Shown piece by piece: positions 11,077 through 23,777 of a stretch of 48,546 bases of DNA (positions are counted from its first letter, which is position 1; the number at the start of each line of letters is the position of its first letter). Origin of the DNA: Solirubrobacteraceae bacterium. GTDB taxonomy: Bacteria > Actinomycetota > Thermoleophilia > Solirubrobacterales > Solirubrobacteraceae. The stretch spans positions 1 to 48,546 of the forward strand of contig JAEMQS010000030.1 in assembly GCA_016463765.1 (NCBI GenBank). The letters run 5' to 3'. The translations under genes and the position numbers were made by a program. The notes beneath the pieces were generated by a model that searched no databases, had not been told where the DNA came from, and saw nothing but the letters and a program-made list of their open reading frames with translations.

Positions 11077-11850
11077 CTACGACAGTTCGAACGTCACCGG
11101 CGCCGTGCCCAGCTCGAGCTGATCGCCGGCGTGCAGCGGCTGCTCGCCGCGGACGTCACGGCCGTTGACCCGCACCCCGTTCGTCGATCCCAGGTCACGC
11201 ACCGTCCACCCGGTCTCCCCGCCCGGCCGCACCTCGGCGTGGTGGCGGGACACGTTGGGGTCGGACAACACGACGTCGCAGTCGCGGCTGCGGCCCAGCA
11301 GCGCGCCGCCGGGCGGGACGACATGGCGGCGGCCCTCGGCCAGCAGCAGCGGCTTGACCGGCGCGGGGTTGCTCACCTGCGCCGACTCGACGGCACCGCG
11401 GACCCGGTCGGCGGTCGAGTAGACCATCGTGTGCCCGTGGTCGGCCTGGACGGCGGCGGCGCCTCCGGCCTCAGGCTCGGCGGGGCGCACGAGCCGCGCC
11501 TGGATGCCGAACTCGCCGAGCGACAGCCGGCTGTCGGTGCGGAACTCCACCACTGGGCGTGCGACGAGCGCCAGCTTCTCGCGGCGCGCGTGCTCGAGCA
11601 GATACGCGCAGAGCTCGCCGGCGACCTCCTGCTCGACGCCCTCGTACTTCGCCCGGTCGGCCTCGGAGAGGTAGAGGACGTACTCGTTCGGGACGTACGT
11701 GCGCGACAGGGACACCGTCTTGTGGTCGTCCATCTCGCGCACGAGCTTGCGCGCGAGCTCCACGGGACGCACCTCGGAGCGGAAGACCCGCCCGAAGGTG
11801 CCCTCCACCAGCTCGGAGAGCGTGCGTTCGAGATTGCGCAGGACGCTCAT
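11077..11850 (-). CDS. fhaA: DUF3662 and FHA-domain protein
   Basis: A 257-residue soluble protein. The N-terminal FhaA (DUF3662) domain spans about residues 1-120 (MSVLRNLERTL, then VRPVELARKLVREMDDHK and YVLYLSEADRAKY). A linker and a C-terminal FHA domain at about 165-255 follow (LGRSRDCDVVL, NVSRHHAEV, STNGVRVNG). In mycobacteria FhaA binds the phosphorylated MviN pseudokinase and restrains lipid II export. A MurJ-like protein may lie just left of this window, next to the truncated kinase. The ATG at 11850 matches the conserved N-terminus; longer frames upstream run into the preceding kinase gene. Its start is 25 nt after the stop of that kinase. Confidence 0.94.
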   Translation of the reverse strand: MSVLRNLERTLSELVEGTFGRVFRSEVRPVELARKLVREMDDHKTVSLSRTYVPNEYVLYLSEADRAKYEGVEQEVAGELCAYLLEHARREKLALVARPVVEFRTDSRLSLGEFGIQARLVRPAEPEAGGAAAVQADHGHTMVYSTADRVRGAVESAQVSNPAPVKPLLLAEGRRHVVPPGGALLGRSRDCDVVLSDPNVSRHHAEVRPGGETGWTVRDLGSTNGVRVNGRDVRGEQPLHAGDQLELGTAPVTFELS

Positions 11851-11875
11851 CGCTGAGGGCAATCGTAGTCCGGCG

Positions 11876-13666
11876 TCATCGTGGCGGGTCCGCCACCGCG
11901 CGGGCGACGACCGCCACGACGCCCGCGACCACCGCGCCCGCGACGAGGCCGTGCGGCCGCGGGAGGGCGAGTGCCGTCGCCACGCCGTCGGTCGCAGCGG
12001 CCGTTCCCGCTGCCCAGCCCGTCGCCGCCGCGATGTCGGCCGCGGCGTTCCACCCGCGCACGAGGACCGGCAGGAGCGCGGCGGCGATGGCCCAGATCGC
12101 GACCAGCGCGACCGCGCCGCTGGAGACCACATCGGCGAGCACGTCCGCCGCCGCGGAGGTCGTGCCGGTCCATGCGCCGGCGCCATCACCGAGATAGAGC
12201 GCCGTCTCCAGCGGCACGGCGGCGAGCAGCACCCACCACGCGCCGAGGGCTCCCAGGCCCGCACGCACCGCGACTCCACGCGCCTGGCCTGCCAGCGCCG
12301 GGAACGCACCGGCCAGCCCCGCGAGTCCCAGCAGCGGCGCGAGCACCGGCACCGACCACGCGGTGCCGGCCCGGGGCACCAGCAGCGGGACGGGAGCGAG
12401 CATGGCGCCGAGCAGGATCGCGGTGCCGGGCTCGCGGAGCGCCACCGCGCCGACGACGCCGCACGCGGTGATCAGCCACCCCAGCCGGGGGAGCAGGAGG
12501 ACGGCGCAGGCGGCGCCGATTGCCAGCAGCCACGGGGACGGCATCCCCTCCGGGCGCGCCCAGCTCAGCGCACCGGCCACGAGCAGCCCCGCGAGGGCGG
12601 CGGCCCCGGCGCGCGCGGGCACCGCGGTCGTGCGGCGGGGCGGCGCGTCCTGGGGGTCGAGCACCCCCGCGGCGTGGACCGGCATCTCATCACCGGGCTG
12701 CCAGCGCCCGTGCGCGACCTGCGTCACATCCCGGGCGAACCGCGTCCCGGCGCGCAGCACGTGCGTGACGGTCTCCATCGCGCCGCCGGTGATGAGACCC
12801 GGCTCGTCGTCGAGGTCGGGGATCGCGCGGCGCAGCGCGGCCCGCAGGGCGCCCGGCTTCTGGCGGGCCCGCGGGTCCACGGCGACGGCCCGGTCGATCG
12901 CCGCGCACAGCTCTTCGGGCAGGTCGCGCCGCACGCGCTCGAGCGGCGTGATGTCCACGTCGACGAGACGGGCCGTCTCCGCCGCGTTCGCGCCGCGGCG
13001 CGGGTTGACGCCCGCCAGCGCCTCGTACAGGACGATCCCCAGCGCGTAGACGTCGGCCGGCGGCCCCGCGGCGCGACCCCGTGCCTGCTCGGGCGCCATG
13101 TAGGTGAGGGTGCCGAGCACGTCCCCGGTGCGGGTCAGCGTGTCATCGCCCGCCAGCCGCGCGACGCCGAAGTCCGTCAGCTTCGCGACCGCGCCGGCCT
13201 CGTCGGAGGCGTCGGGACAGATGACGTTCGCGGGCTTGATGTCGCGATGGACCACCCCGCGGCTATGCGCGTGCTCGAGGGCGTCGCACAGGGCGATCCC
13301 GATCTCGGCGACGTCGCGGTCGGACAGCGCGCCGTCGCGCATGAGCACCTGAAGCGTCGGCCCGCGCACGAGCTCGCAGACGAGGATCCAGTCGCCGTCC
13401 TCGGCCTGGCCCGCCTCGTAGAGCGCGACGACCGCGGGATGGGCCAGCCGCGCGGCGGCGACCGCTTCGCGCCCGGCGCGCTTGGGGCCGCCGACCTCGG
13501 CGCCGCCGCCGATCCGCTTGACCGCGACGCGCCGGTGCAGCCGGGTGTCCTCGGCCAGCCAGACGACGCCCATGCCGCCCTCGCCCAGCCGCGAGAGCAG
13601 GCGATAGCGGCCGAGCAGCAGGTCGTCGTCATCGACGGTGACGGGGGCGGAACGGGCCTGGTGCAC
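11876..13666 (-). CDS. Ser/Thr protein kinase with multi-helix hydrophobic C-terminal half
   Basis: A 596-residue kinase that opens the cell-wall signalling operon. The kinase domain spans about residues 18-285, with LGEGGMGVVW, AVKR (ATP lysine near 50), HRDIKPANV, DFGVARL and LTYMAPEQA, all consistent with activity. After a linker, the C-terminal 240 residues are very rich in Ala, Leu, Val and Gly and contain roughly eight hydrophobic segments. It is therefore a polytopic kinase without PASTA or another recognisable sensor domain. Such orphan kinases occur beside fhaA in some actinobacteria in place of PknA. A GTG start is used here, with GAGAGG just upstream. A second GTG nine codons on (VTVDDDDLL) is possible. 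The intergenic region of 13667-13804 must hold its promoter and that of the divergent gene. Confidence 0.9.
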   Translation of the reverse strand: MHQARSAPVTVDDDDLLLGRYRLLSRLGEGGMGVVWLAEDTRLHRRVAVKRIGGGAEVGGPKRAGREAVAAARLAHPAVVALYEAGQAEDGDWILVCELVRGPTLQVLMRDGALSDRDVAEIGIALCDALEHAHSRGVVHRDIKPANVICPDASDEAGAVAKLTDFGVARLAGDDTLTRTGDVLGTLTYMAPEQARGRAAGPPADVYALGIVLYEALAGVNPRRGANAAETARLVDVDITPLERVRRDLPEELCAAIDRAVAVDPRARQKPGALRAALRRAIPDLDDEPGLITGGAMETVTHVLRAGTRFARDVTQVAHGRWQPGDEMPVHAAGVLDPQDAPPRRTTAVPARAGAAALAGLLVAGALSWARPEGMPSPWLLAIGAACAVLLLPRLGWLITACGVVGAVALREPGTAILLGAMLAPVPLLVPRAGTAWSVPVLAPLLGLAGLAGAFPALAGQARGVAVRAGLGALGAWWVLLAAVPLETALYLGDGAGAWTGTTSAAADVLADVVSSGAVALVAIWAIAAALLPVLVRGWNAAADIAAATGWAAGTAAATDGVATALALPRPHGLVAGAVVAGVVAVVARAVADPPR

Positions 13667-13804
13667 CGCCTCTCACGTTCGCCGGATGACCCCGCCCGCC
13701 TGCCTGAAAATGCAGGAAGACCGACGGTGACGGCAAACTTGCATGGTGCATGTTCTCCCTCGGAGATAGTGCGCGCCTTCTTTCCCTCCGCCCGGAGCGT
13801 CCCT

Positions 13805-14926
13805 GTGTCGTTCTTTGACGAGGGCGACGAGCCCCGTACCCAGCAGTCCCGCACCCGCCGTCCGGCACCGTCCGGTCCTGGCGGCGGCATGCCCGATCAC
13901 CAGCAGCTGCTCGTGCGCCGCGCGGTCGCGGCGGGGCTCGGCCTGCTCATCCTCCTGCTGCTGTTCTTCGGCATCCGCGGCTGCCTGGACAGCCGCAAGG
14001 AGAACGCGCTGAAGGACTACAACCGCGACGTGACCGGTCTGGCCCAGAACTCGGGGGAGACGACCGCGGCGTTCTTCGAGACCCTCGTGCAGGGCGACCT
14101 CGCCCCCGCCGACCAGCAGACCGAGCTGAACACGCTGCGCGCCCAGGCCGAACGTCAGGTCCAGGCGGCGCGCGACATCTCGGTGCCCGGCGACATGGAG
14201 CCCGCGCAGGCCAACCTGCTGCTCGCCCTGCAGTTCCGCGAGGAGGCCATGGCGCGGATCGCCCAGCGCATCCCCACGGCGCGGGGCAGTGAGCGCGCCG
14301 CGGCCGAGGAGGCGACGAACCAGATCGCCGGGCAGATGGAGAAGCTCCTGGCGTCCGACGTCGTCTGGTCGCAGCGGGTCGAGCCGTTCATGAAGGAGGC
14401 GCTCACCGCGCAGGACATCGGCGACCCGGTGACCGTGAGCCGGGTCCTGACCAGTCTCAGCTGGCTCGACGCCGGCACGGTGGCCGGCCGCATCGGCGGG
14501 ACCGCCTCCGAGGACAGCAACGAGAACGCGAGCCAGGAGGACGGCGAGGTCGCGCCCGGTCTCCACGGCCACGGCCTCGTCAGCACGAGCGTCGGCGACA
14601 CCACGCTGCAACCCGGAGGGACGCCGAACCGCATCCCCGCCAGCGGGAACCCCACGTTCAACGTGACGTTCGCCAACCAGGGCGACAACAACGAGGAGAA
14701 CGTGCGGGTCCGGGTGACGGTCAAGCCACAGACGGGCGAGTCGGTCAGCGCCACGAAGACCGTCGACCAGACGACCGCCGGCGCCGAGGCCGAGGTCGCG
14801 GTCCCCCTCGGGGAGGCCCCGCCCATCGGGACGCCGGCGACGATCACCGTCGAGGTCCTCCAGGTCCCCGGCGAGGAGAAGACCGACAACAACCGCCAGG
14901 AGTACACGGCGCTGTTCACGCGGTAG
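13805..14926 (+). CDS. Membrane-anchored envelope protein with helical stalk and CARDB-like domain
   Basis: A 373-residue protein of unknown function. An N-terminal cytoplasmic segment of about 40 residues is acidic then basic and Pro/Gly-rich. One transmembrane helix follows at about 47-66 (LGLLILLLLFFGI). The exterior begins with about 140 residues of predicted helix or coiled coil with many Gln, Glu and Ala. A linker rich in Glu, Asn and Ser leads to a beta-rich C-terminal domain of about 110 residues resembling CARDB/Ig folds (VTFANQGDNNEENVRV, then EKTDNNRQEYTA). The GTG at 13805 is chosen because CGGAG lies upstream and the frame opens there; an internal ATG (MPDHQQ) is an alternative. 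It is divergent from the kinase operon, so a role at the wall is suggested only by place. Confidence 0.8.
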   Translation: MSFFDEGDEPRTQQSRTRRPAPSGPGGGMPDHQQLLVRRAVAAGLGLLILLLLFFGIRGCLDSRKENALKDYNRDVTGLAQNSGETTAAFFETLVQGDLAPADQQTELNTLRAQAERQVQAARDISVPGDMEPAQANLLLALQFREEAMARIAQRIPTARGSERAAAEEATNQIAGQMEKLLASDVVWSQRVEPFMKEALTAQDIGDPVTVSRVLTSLSWLDAGTVAGRIGGTASEDSNENASQEDGEVAPGLHGHGLVSTSVGDTTLQPGGTPNRIPASGNPTFNVTFANQGDNNEENVRVRVTVKPQTGESVSATKTVDQTTAGAEAEVAVPLGEAPPIGTPATITVEVLQVPGEEKTDNNRQEYTALFTR

Positions 14927-14950
14927 CCGTCGCGCCGCCCGCGCGCTCGC

Positions 14951-14956
14951 TACCGT
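14951..14956 (+). promoter_or_regulatory. -10 element TACCGT, leaderless start of DUF4446-pheA
   Basis: TACCGT ends 9 nt before the ATG at 14966 and no Shine-Dalgarno is present. This fits the TANNNT leaderless pattern seen across the window. Confidence 0.45.
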
Positions 14957-14965
14957 CCGCTGGCG

Positions 14966-15547
14966 ATGGACGAGATCACCTCCACCGTGGGGATCGTGGC
15001 GGTCGCGGCCGCCGCGGCCGCGCTCCTCGCGGTCGTGCTCGCGGTGCTCCAGTGGCGCGCGCTGCGCCGGATGCGCCTGGCGCAGACGCAGGTGCTCGGG
15101 GATTACGGCGCGCAGGACCTCATCGCGCACGCCGCGCACCTGCACCACGAGTTCGAGGCCCTGCACGCGTTCATCACCGACGCGGCGGGGCGACTGGACC
15201 GGCGGCTGGACGTGGTCGAGGAGCGGGTCGACGGGGCCGTCACCCGCGTGGGCCTGCTGCGCTACGACGCGTACAACGAGATGTCGGGGCGGCAGTCCAC
15301 CTCGATCGCGCTGCTCGACGACCGCCAGTGCGGCGTCGTGCTGTCGTCGATCCACCACCGCGACCAGGCGCGGCTGTACGCCAAGCAGGTGATCTCCGGG
15401 CGCGGCGAGCTCCAGCTCTCCCCGGAGGAGGAGGAGGCGATCCGGCTGGCGCGGTCGAGCACCCCCGCGCCGGAGCCCGAACCGGCGCCGCCGGCCGAGC
15501 CCGCACCCGAGCGCGAGCCGGTCCTCGAGGACCCGGACACCCCGTGA
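14966..15547 (+). CDS. DUF4446 family membrane-anchored protein
   Basis: A 193-residue protein. An N-terminal transmembrane helix at about 8-28 is followed by a helical region with heptad-like spacing. The conserved DUF4446 core is near residues 95-140 (VGLLRYDAYNEMSGRQSTS, then ALLDDRQCGVVLSSIHHRD, then YAKQV). The C-terminal tail is Pro/Glu-rich. The function of the family is unknown; in Firmicutes members are also found near chromosome-partition genes. The stop overlaps the GTG of pheA by 4 nt, so the two are translated together. No enzyme motif is visible. Confidence 0.85.
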   Translation: MDEITSTVGIVAVAAAAAALLAVVLAVLQWRALRRMRLAQTQVLGDYGAQDLIAHAAHLHHEFEALHAFITDAAGRLDRRLDVVEERVDGAVTRVGLLRYDAYNEMSGRQSTSIALLDDRQCGVVLSSIHHRDQARLYAKQVISGRGELQLSPEEEEAIRLARSSTPAPEPEPAPPAEPAPEREPVLEDPDTP

Positions 15548-16368
15548 AGGTCGCCTACCTCGGCCCGGCCGGGACGTTCTCCGAGGAGGCGGCCGCGACG
15601 GCGCCACGCGCGGCCGGCGCGGAGCTCGTCCCGCAGGCGACCATCGCCGACGCCATCGAGGCGGTGGGCGATGGGCGTGCCGACGAGGCGGCCGTGCCGA
15701 TCGAGAACTCCATCGAGGGCTCCGTCGCCCAGACGCTCGACACGCTGGCCGACCGGACCGACGTGACCATCGTCGGCGAACAGGTGCTGGCCGTCTCCCA
15801 CCTGCTCGTCGCGGCGGGGCCGCTCGACGAGGCCGACCTGCGCCGCGTGGTCTCGCATCCGCAGCCGCTCGGGCAGTGCGCGCACTGGCTGCGGGCGCAC
15901 GTCCCGGGCGCCGAGCTGGTGGCGGCGTCGTCGACGGCAGACGCGGTCCGGGAGATCGCCGCCGCCCCCGGACAGCCGTGGGCCGCGATCGGCACGCGGC
16001 GCGCCGCTGAGCTCTACGGGGGAACGATCCTCGCGGAGGGCATCGAGGACGTCCCCGGCAATGAGACGCGGTTCGTCTGGATCGGGCACCGCGACGCGCC
16101 GGTCGAGGCCCCGACGAAGACGTCGCTCGTGTTCTGGGGGTCGGGAGACGACACCCCGGGCTGGCTCGCCGACTGCCTGTCGGAGTTCGCTCGCCGCGGG
16201 GTGAATCTCACGAAGATCGAGTCCCGGCCGCTGCGCGGCCAACTCGGCCACTACCGCTTCTTCGTCGACCTGGCACTCGGGCTGGACGCCGACGATGCGC
16301 GCGCCGCGGTCGACGGCCTGCGGACCCATTGCGAGCACGTGCGGGTCCTCGGCAGCTACCCCGCGTAG
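15544..16368 (+). CDS. pheA: Prephenate dehydratase
   Basis: A 274-residue cytoplasmic enzyme converting prephenate to phenylpyruvate in phenylalanine synthesis. The catalytic domain covers about residues 1-180, with YLGPAGTFSEEAA at the N-terminus, VPIENSIEGSV and the characteristic NETRFVWIG at its end. A C-terminal ACT regulatory domain follows (KTSLVFW, then RGVNLTKIESRPLRG, then YRFFVDL), which normally binds phenylalanine for feedback control. There is no chorismate mutase part, so it is the monofunctional type. The GTG start at 15544 overlaps the upstream stop by 4 nt. Convergent transcription does not follow; the next gene on the same strand has its own promoter. Confidence 0.96.
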   Translation: MKVAYLGPAGTFSEEAAATAPRAAGAELVPQATIADAIEAVGDGRADEAAVPIENSIEGSVAQTLDTLADRTDVTIVGEQVLAVSHLLVAAGPLDEADLRRVVSHPQPLGQCAHWLRAHVPGAELVAASSTADAVREIAAAPGQPWAAIGTRRAAELYGGTILAEGIEDVPGNETRFVWIGHRDAPVEAPTKTSLVFWGSGDDTPGWLADCLSEFARRGVNLTKIESRPLRGQLGHYRFFVDLALGLDADDARAAVDGLRTHCEHVRVLGSYPA

Positions 16369-16424
16369 CACCGGAAGCTGGCGCGGCGGGACGCCATTCC
16401 TTCTGGGTTCGGGGATCCGGTCAG

Positions 16425-16430
16425 TAGACT
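16425..16430 (+). promoter_or_regulatory. -10 element TAGACT before HNH gene
   Basis: TAGACT ends 10 nt before the ATG at 16441, with no ribosome site. It supports that ATG over the internal GTG at 16554. Confidence 0.45.
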
Positions 16431-16440
16431 CGGCCAGGCC

Positions 16441-17064
16441 ATGCCAGGTGACGTCCTCACTCCACCAGGCCCACCAGGGTCCGTACCGCTCTCTGAGCAC
16501 CCGCGGTACGGACCGGATGTTGGCGGCGGCGCAAGCCGTGGCGCCAATGGCAGGGTGCTCGTTCTCAACGCGACGTATGAGCCGATCAACGTCTGCACCG
16601 TGCGGCGCGCGGCGGTCCTGCTCCTGAAGGAGAAGGCCGAGGTCGTCGAGCACGGATCGTGGGAGCTGCGGTCGGAGAACACCTCCATGGCGCGGCCGGT
16701 CGTCATTCGGCTCGTCACCTACGTGAAGGTGCCGCGCGACACGCACCAGCGGAAGATCACGCGGCGTGCCGTCTTCGCCCGCGACGGGTGGGAGTGCCAG
16801 TACTGCGGCGCCCGCTCGCAGCTGACCGTCGATCACGTCATCCCGCGGTCGAAGGGCGGCGGCTCGACGTGGGAGAACATCGTCGCCGCGTGTGCGCCGT
16901 GCAACCGGCGCAAGGGCGACCAGCTGCCCAAGCAGGCGAACATGATCCCGAAGCGCGTGCCGCGGGTCCCGCACCCGCAGGTGTTCATCCATGTCGCGAG
17001 CCCCCACATCCCGGGGGCGTGGAAGCCGTGGCTGCCTGAGGCTGGGGTCGCGGAAGCGGCGTAG
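16441..17064 (+). CDS. HNH endonuclease family protein
   Basis: A 207-residue protein. A poorly conserved, glycine-rich N-terminus of about 37 residues precedes a conserved beginning (VLVLNATYEPINVCTVRRA). The C-terminal half carries the HNH domain: CQYCG zinc knuckle, LTVDHVIPRSKGG with the catalytic His, the ENIV asparagine and CAPCNRRKGD as the second zinc knuckle. Related stand-alone HNH proteins are common, chromosomally encoded and of unknown substrate in actinobacteria, so a mobile origin is not required. The start at 16441 is supported by a -10 hexamer 10 nt upstream; GTG 16554 would match the conserved N-terminus without the glycine-rich extension. It converges on the DUF4328 gene with a 2-nt gap between stops. 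Confidence 0.88.
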   Translation: MPGDVLTPPGPPGSVPLSEHPRYGPDVGGGASRGANGRVLVLNATYEPINVCTVRRAAVLLLKEKAEVVEHGSWELRSENTSMARPVVIRLVTYVKVPRDTHQRKITRRAVFARDGWECQYCGARSQLTVDHVIPRSKGGGSTWENIVAACAPCNRRKGDQLPKQANMIPKRVPRVPHPQVFIHVASPHIPGAWKPWLPEAGVAEAA

Positions 17065-17066
17065 GG

Positions 17067-18293
17067 TCAGGCTGATGTCGCCGCGCGGGTGACGCGGCGA
17101 AGAGCAATGGCACACACCGCGCCCAAAGCGTACGAAACGGCTGCGACGGGCGCGTACCACTGCAAGGTGCCGGGGTCCGTCGTGCCGGTCACGATGGCGG
17201 CGGGCACCATCGCCGCGACCGCCAGCCAACAAGTGACCCACGCGGCATGCAGCGACGACCGTGCCTCCGGGTGCCCGGCGTCGTCGACCAGGCGCCCGAG
17301 AACGCGCCACGGAGTGACGAAGCACCAGGGCGGGACGAACCACGCCGCGGTCACCCAGGTGGCTCCGGGACCGCCGCGCGCGGCGTGGAGGGCCCGCACG
17401 GCGGCGTGGAACCAGACCACCCAGAGGACGACCGGGACGAGGAGGGCGATCGACAGCGGGCCGGTCAGCCCGAGCTCCAACGCCGTGAGGGCGTCGGCGT
17501 TGGGATCGGCGACCGCGAACCAGCCGCCCACCACCGCGTAGATCGCCGCGAGGGCAGCCGACCCCCACGCGATCCAGCCGCACGCGCGGACGGCCAGCGG
17601 GGCACGCCGGGCAGCGACCATCGCGGGCGGCTCTTCGGGCCGGGTAAGTGGAGCGTCGGCGGGGCTGACGGACGCCAGGACCGCGGCGAGACGGTGCGAG
17701 AGGGCCCACGTGACCGTCGCGCCAAGCGCCGCGGCAACGGTGCCGAGCGCGAAGGCGACGGCATCGGCGCGGTAGGACCGCGCGTACGCGTCCACGTCCG
17801 CGTCGGTCGGGGGGATCAGCGCGAACGCCACGCCAAACGCCACCATGAAGAGGACCGTGATCGTCCACCACGCCTGCATCAGCGCCTGTAAGGCAAGGCC
17901 GCGGGCCGGCGGTGACGCCGTGATCCGCCACAGGTCGTTCAGGGCGCGTTTGGTTGTGACCCAGGAGACCACGGGGACGAACAGGAGGGTGAGCGTTACC
18001 GCCGGCTGGGCGCGGAGCGCGCCGAGGGAGGACGCGCGGGCGAGCGCGTGCCAGAGCCAGACCGCCCAGAGCACCCCGGCGGCGAGCCACACCGTGATCG
18101 TCGTCAGGCGCGCGGGGACCTCGAGGTCCCCGCTGGTGGGCAGCGCCTCGACGTCGGACTCCGTCCACGCGAGGAGATCGAGGCTGATCGCGACCATGGC
18201 CGCGGCGGTGCACGCGCCGAGCACCAGCGCGGCGACGGTGCACCGTACGAGGACCGGCGGGACGGCGGTCAGCCGTAGCTGAGTGGCTTCCAT
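17067..18293 (-). CDS. DUF4328 tandem-repeat membrane protein
   Basis: A 408-residue integral membrane protein with about eight hydrophobic segments arranged as two DUF4328-like halves. The first half has the ALARASSLGAL and FVPVVSWVTTKRALNDLWR block, the second has AAVRALHAARGG and WFVPPWCFVTPWRVLGRL. DUF4328 proteins usually have one such unit, so this is an internal duplication or fusion. No catalytic motif is visible and the function is unknown. The ATG at 18293 is chosen over an upstream GTG because TACGCT lies 9 nt before it, matching the leaderless pattern. It is convergent with the HNH gene and lies downstream of gyrA across a gap of about 310 nt. Confidence 0.85.
   Translation of the reverse strand: MEATQLRLTAVPPVLVRCTVAALVLGACTAAAMVAISLDLLAWTESDVEALPTSGDLEVPARLTTITVWLAAGVLWAVWLWHALARASSLGALRAQPAVTLTLLFVPVVSWVTTKRALNDLWRITASPPARGLALQALMQAWWTITVLFMVAFGVAFALIPPTDADVDAYARSYRADAVAFALGTVAAALGATVTWALSHRLAAVLASVSPADAPLTRPEEPPAMVAARRAPLAVRACGWIAWGSAALAAIYAVVGGWFAVADPNADALTALELGLTGPLSIALLVPVVLWVVWFHAAVRALHAARGGPGATWVTAAWFVPPWCFVTPWRVLGRLVDDAGHPEARSSLHAAWVTCWLAVAAMVPAAIVTGTTDPGTLQWYAPVAAVSYALGAVCAIALRRVTRAATSA
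17079..17099. terminator. Hairpin between convergent HNH and DUF4328 genes
   Basis: CGCCGCG at 17079-17085 pairs perfectly with CGCGGCG at 17093-17099 across a 7-nt loop. It lies just past the HNH stop, inside the last DUF4328 codons. A second possible arm GCGGCG is at 17056-17061. Confidence 0.5.
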
Positions 18294-18302
18294 GCGCGGC
18301 GG

Positions 18303-18308
18303 AGCGTA
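18303..18308 (-). promoter_or_regulatory. -10 element TACGCT of the DUF4328 gene
   Basis: On the minus strand TACGCT ends 9 nt before the ATG at 18293. Hexamer and spacing are identical to those before parA. Confidence 0.45.
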
Positions 18309-18326
18309 CACGTGCGGCACAACGCA

Positions 18327-18356
18327 CGAGGGGCGCCCCAGATGGGACGCCCCTCG
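18327..18356. repeat. 13-position inverted repeat upstream of the DUF4328 gene
   Basis: 18327-18339 pairs with 18344-18356 with one mismatch and a 4-nt loop. It covers the expected -35 zone of the DUF4328 promoter, so it may be an operator. It could also be a terminator for transcripts coming from the gyrA side. Confidence 0.5.
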
Positions 18357-18471
18357 ATTCGAGAACTGCTGGTGGAAAATCCGCGCCAAACGGACTAACG
18401 ACCGGGAGGACCAGATCCGGCATTCAGCGCGGCGGTGGCCCGGGTGGATTCGCTGGGGTCAGCCAGCACGT

Positions 18472-18560
18472 CCGGCCTCAGCGGCCGGGCACCTCCAGGG
18501 TCCCGCAAGTACTGTCACTACAGATACGGACCACCTCCTTTCGCTGGTGATCCAAAAATA
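18472..18560 (-). ncRNA. Candidate structured RNA element with 16S-tail-complementary Shine-Dalgarno
   Basis: On the minus strand, AAAGGAGGTGGTCC (18541-18528) is complementary over all 14 nt (one G-U) to the usual bacterial 16S 3' tail GGAUCACCUCCUUU. Its 3' part can pair with an upstream GGATCACC (18553-18546), itself a copy of that tail. Alternatively it can pair with a downstream GGACC through a stem enclosing GTA-CTGT/ACAG-TAC with an AGTG loop. The two folds are mutually exclusive. CCGGCC/GGCCGG (18472-18488) forms a last hairpin across the stop of the enclosed small frame. TATTTT at 18560-18555 could be a -10 or the T-tract of the gyrA terminator. The type of element is inferred, not recognised. 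Confidence 0.45.
18478..18534 (-). CDS. Possible 18-residue cysteine-containing peptide
   Basis: A GTG-started frame reads VVRICSDSTCGTLEVPGR and stop. The two cysteines four apart suggest metal binding or redox chemistry, if the peptide is made. The Shine-Dalgarno AAAGGAG abuts the GTG directly, which is closer than usual, so translation from exactly this codon is doubtful. It could be a leader peptide or a chance frame in the RNA element around it. No family is recognised. Confidence 0.3.
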   Translation of the reverse strand: MVRICSDSTCGTLEVPGR

Positions 18561-18567
18561 GCGAACT

Positions 18568-18594
18568 GCCGGGACGGTCTCGACCCCTCCCGGC
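18568..18594 (-). terminator. gyrA terminator
   Basis: A 7-bp GCCGGGA/TCCCGGC stem with an inner GGTC/GACC stem begins 9 nt after the gyrA stop. A run of five T follows 9 nt further along the minus strand. Confidence 0.65.
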
Positions 18595-18603
18595 GCGCGT
18601 GCG

Positions 18604-21174
<2,571 letters not shown>

Positions 21175-21189
21175 GGGTGCGCTTCTCTC

Positions 21190-23777
<2,588 letters not shown>

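Larger units (their letters stand above)
18294..18603. other. 310-nt gap between gyrA and the DUF4328 gene
   Basis: No large gene. From right to left it holds the gyrA terminator hairpin, a structured RNA-like element with an 18-codon frame, about 115 nt in which I see nothing, a perfect-looking hairpin at 18327-18356 and the DUF4328 promoter. Confidence 0.8.

Noticed and set aside
13739..13770. TTGCAT and GATAGT as a promoter between the kinase operon and the CARDB-like gene
   Set aside because: The spacer is 20 nt and the hexamers are weak; I could not define a convincing promoter here on either strand.
11699..13804. Long plus-strand frame running into the CARDB-like gene
   Set aside because: The part before 13805 is antisense to fhaA and a kinase and is repetitive Arg/Ala/Gly; only the part from GTG 13805 is a plausible protein.
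16441..17064. HNH gene as part of a mobile intron or inserted element
   Set aside because: Base composition matches neighbours, it has a local-type promoter, and there are no flanking repeats or split gene.
18528..18553. Fragment of a 16S rRNA gene downstream of gyrA
   Set aside because: Only the last 8-14 nt resemble the 16S tail; no helix 44/45 sequence is nearby and the element makes its own hairpins.
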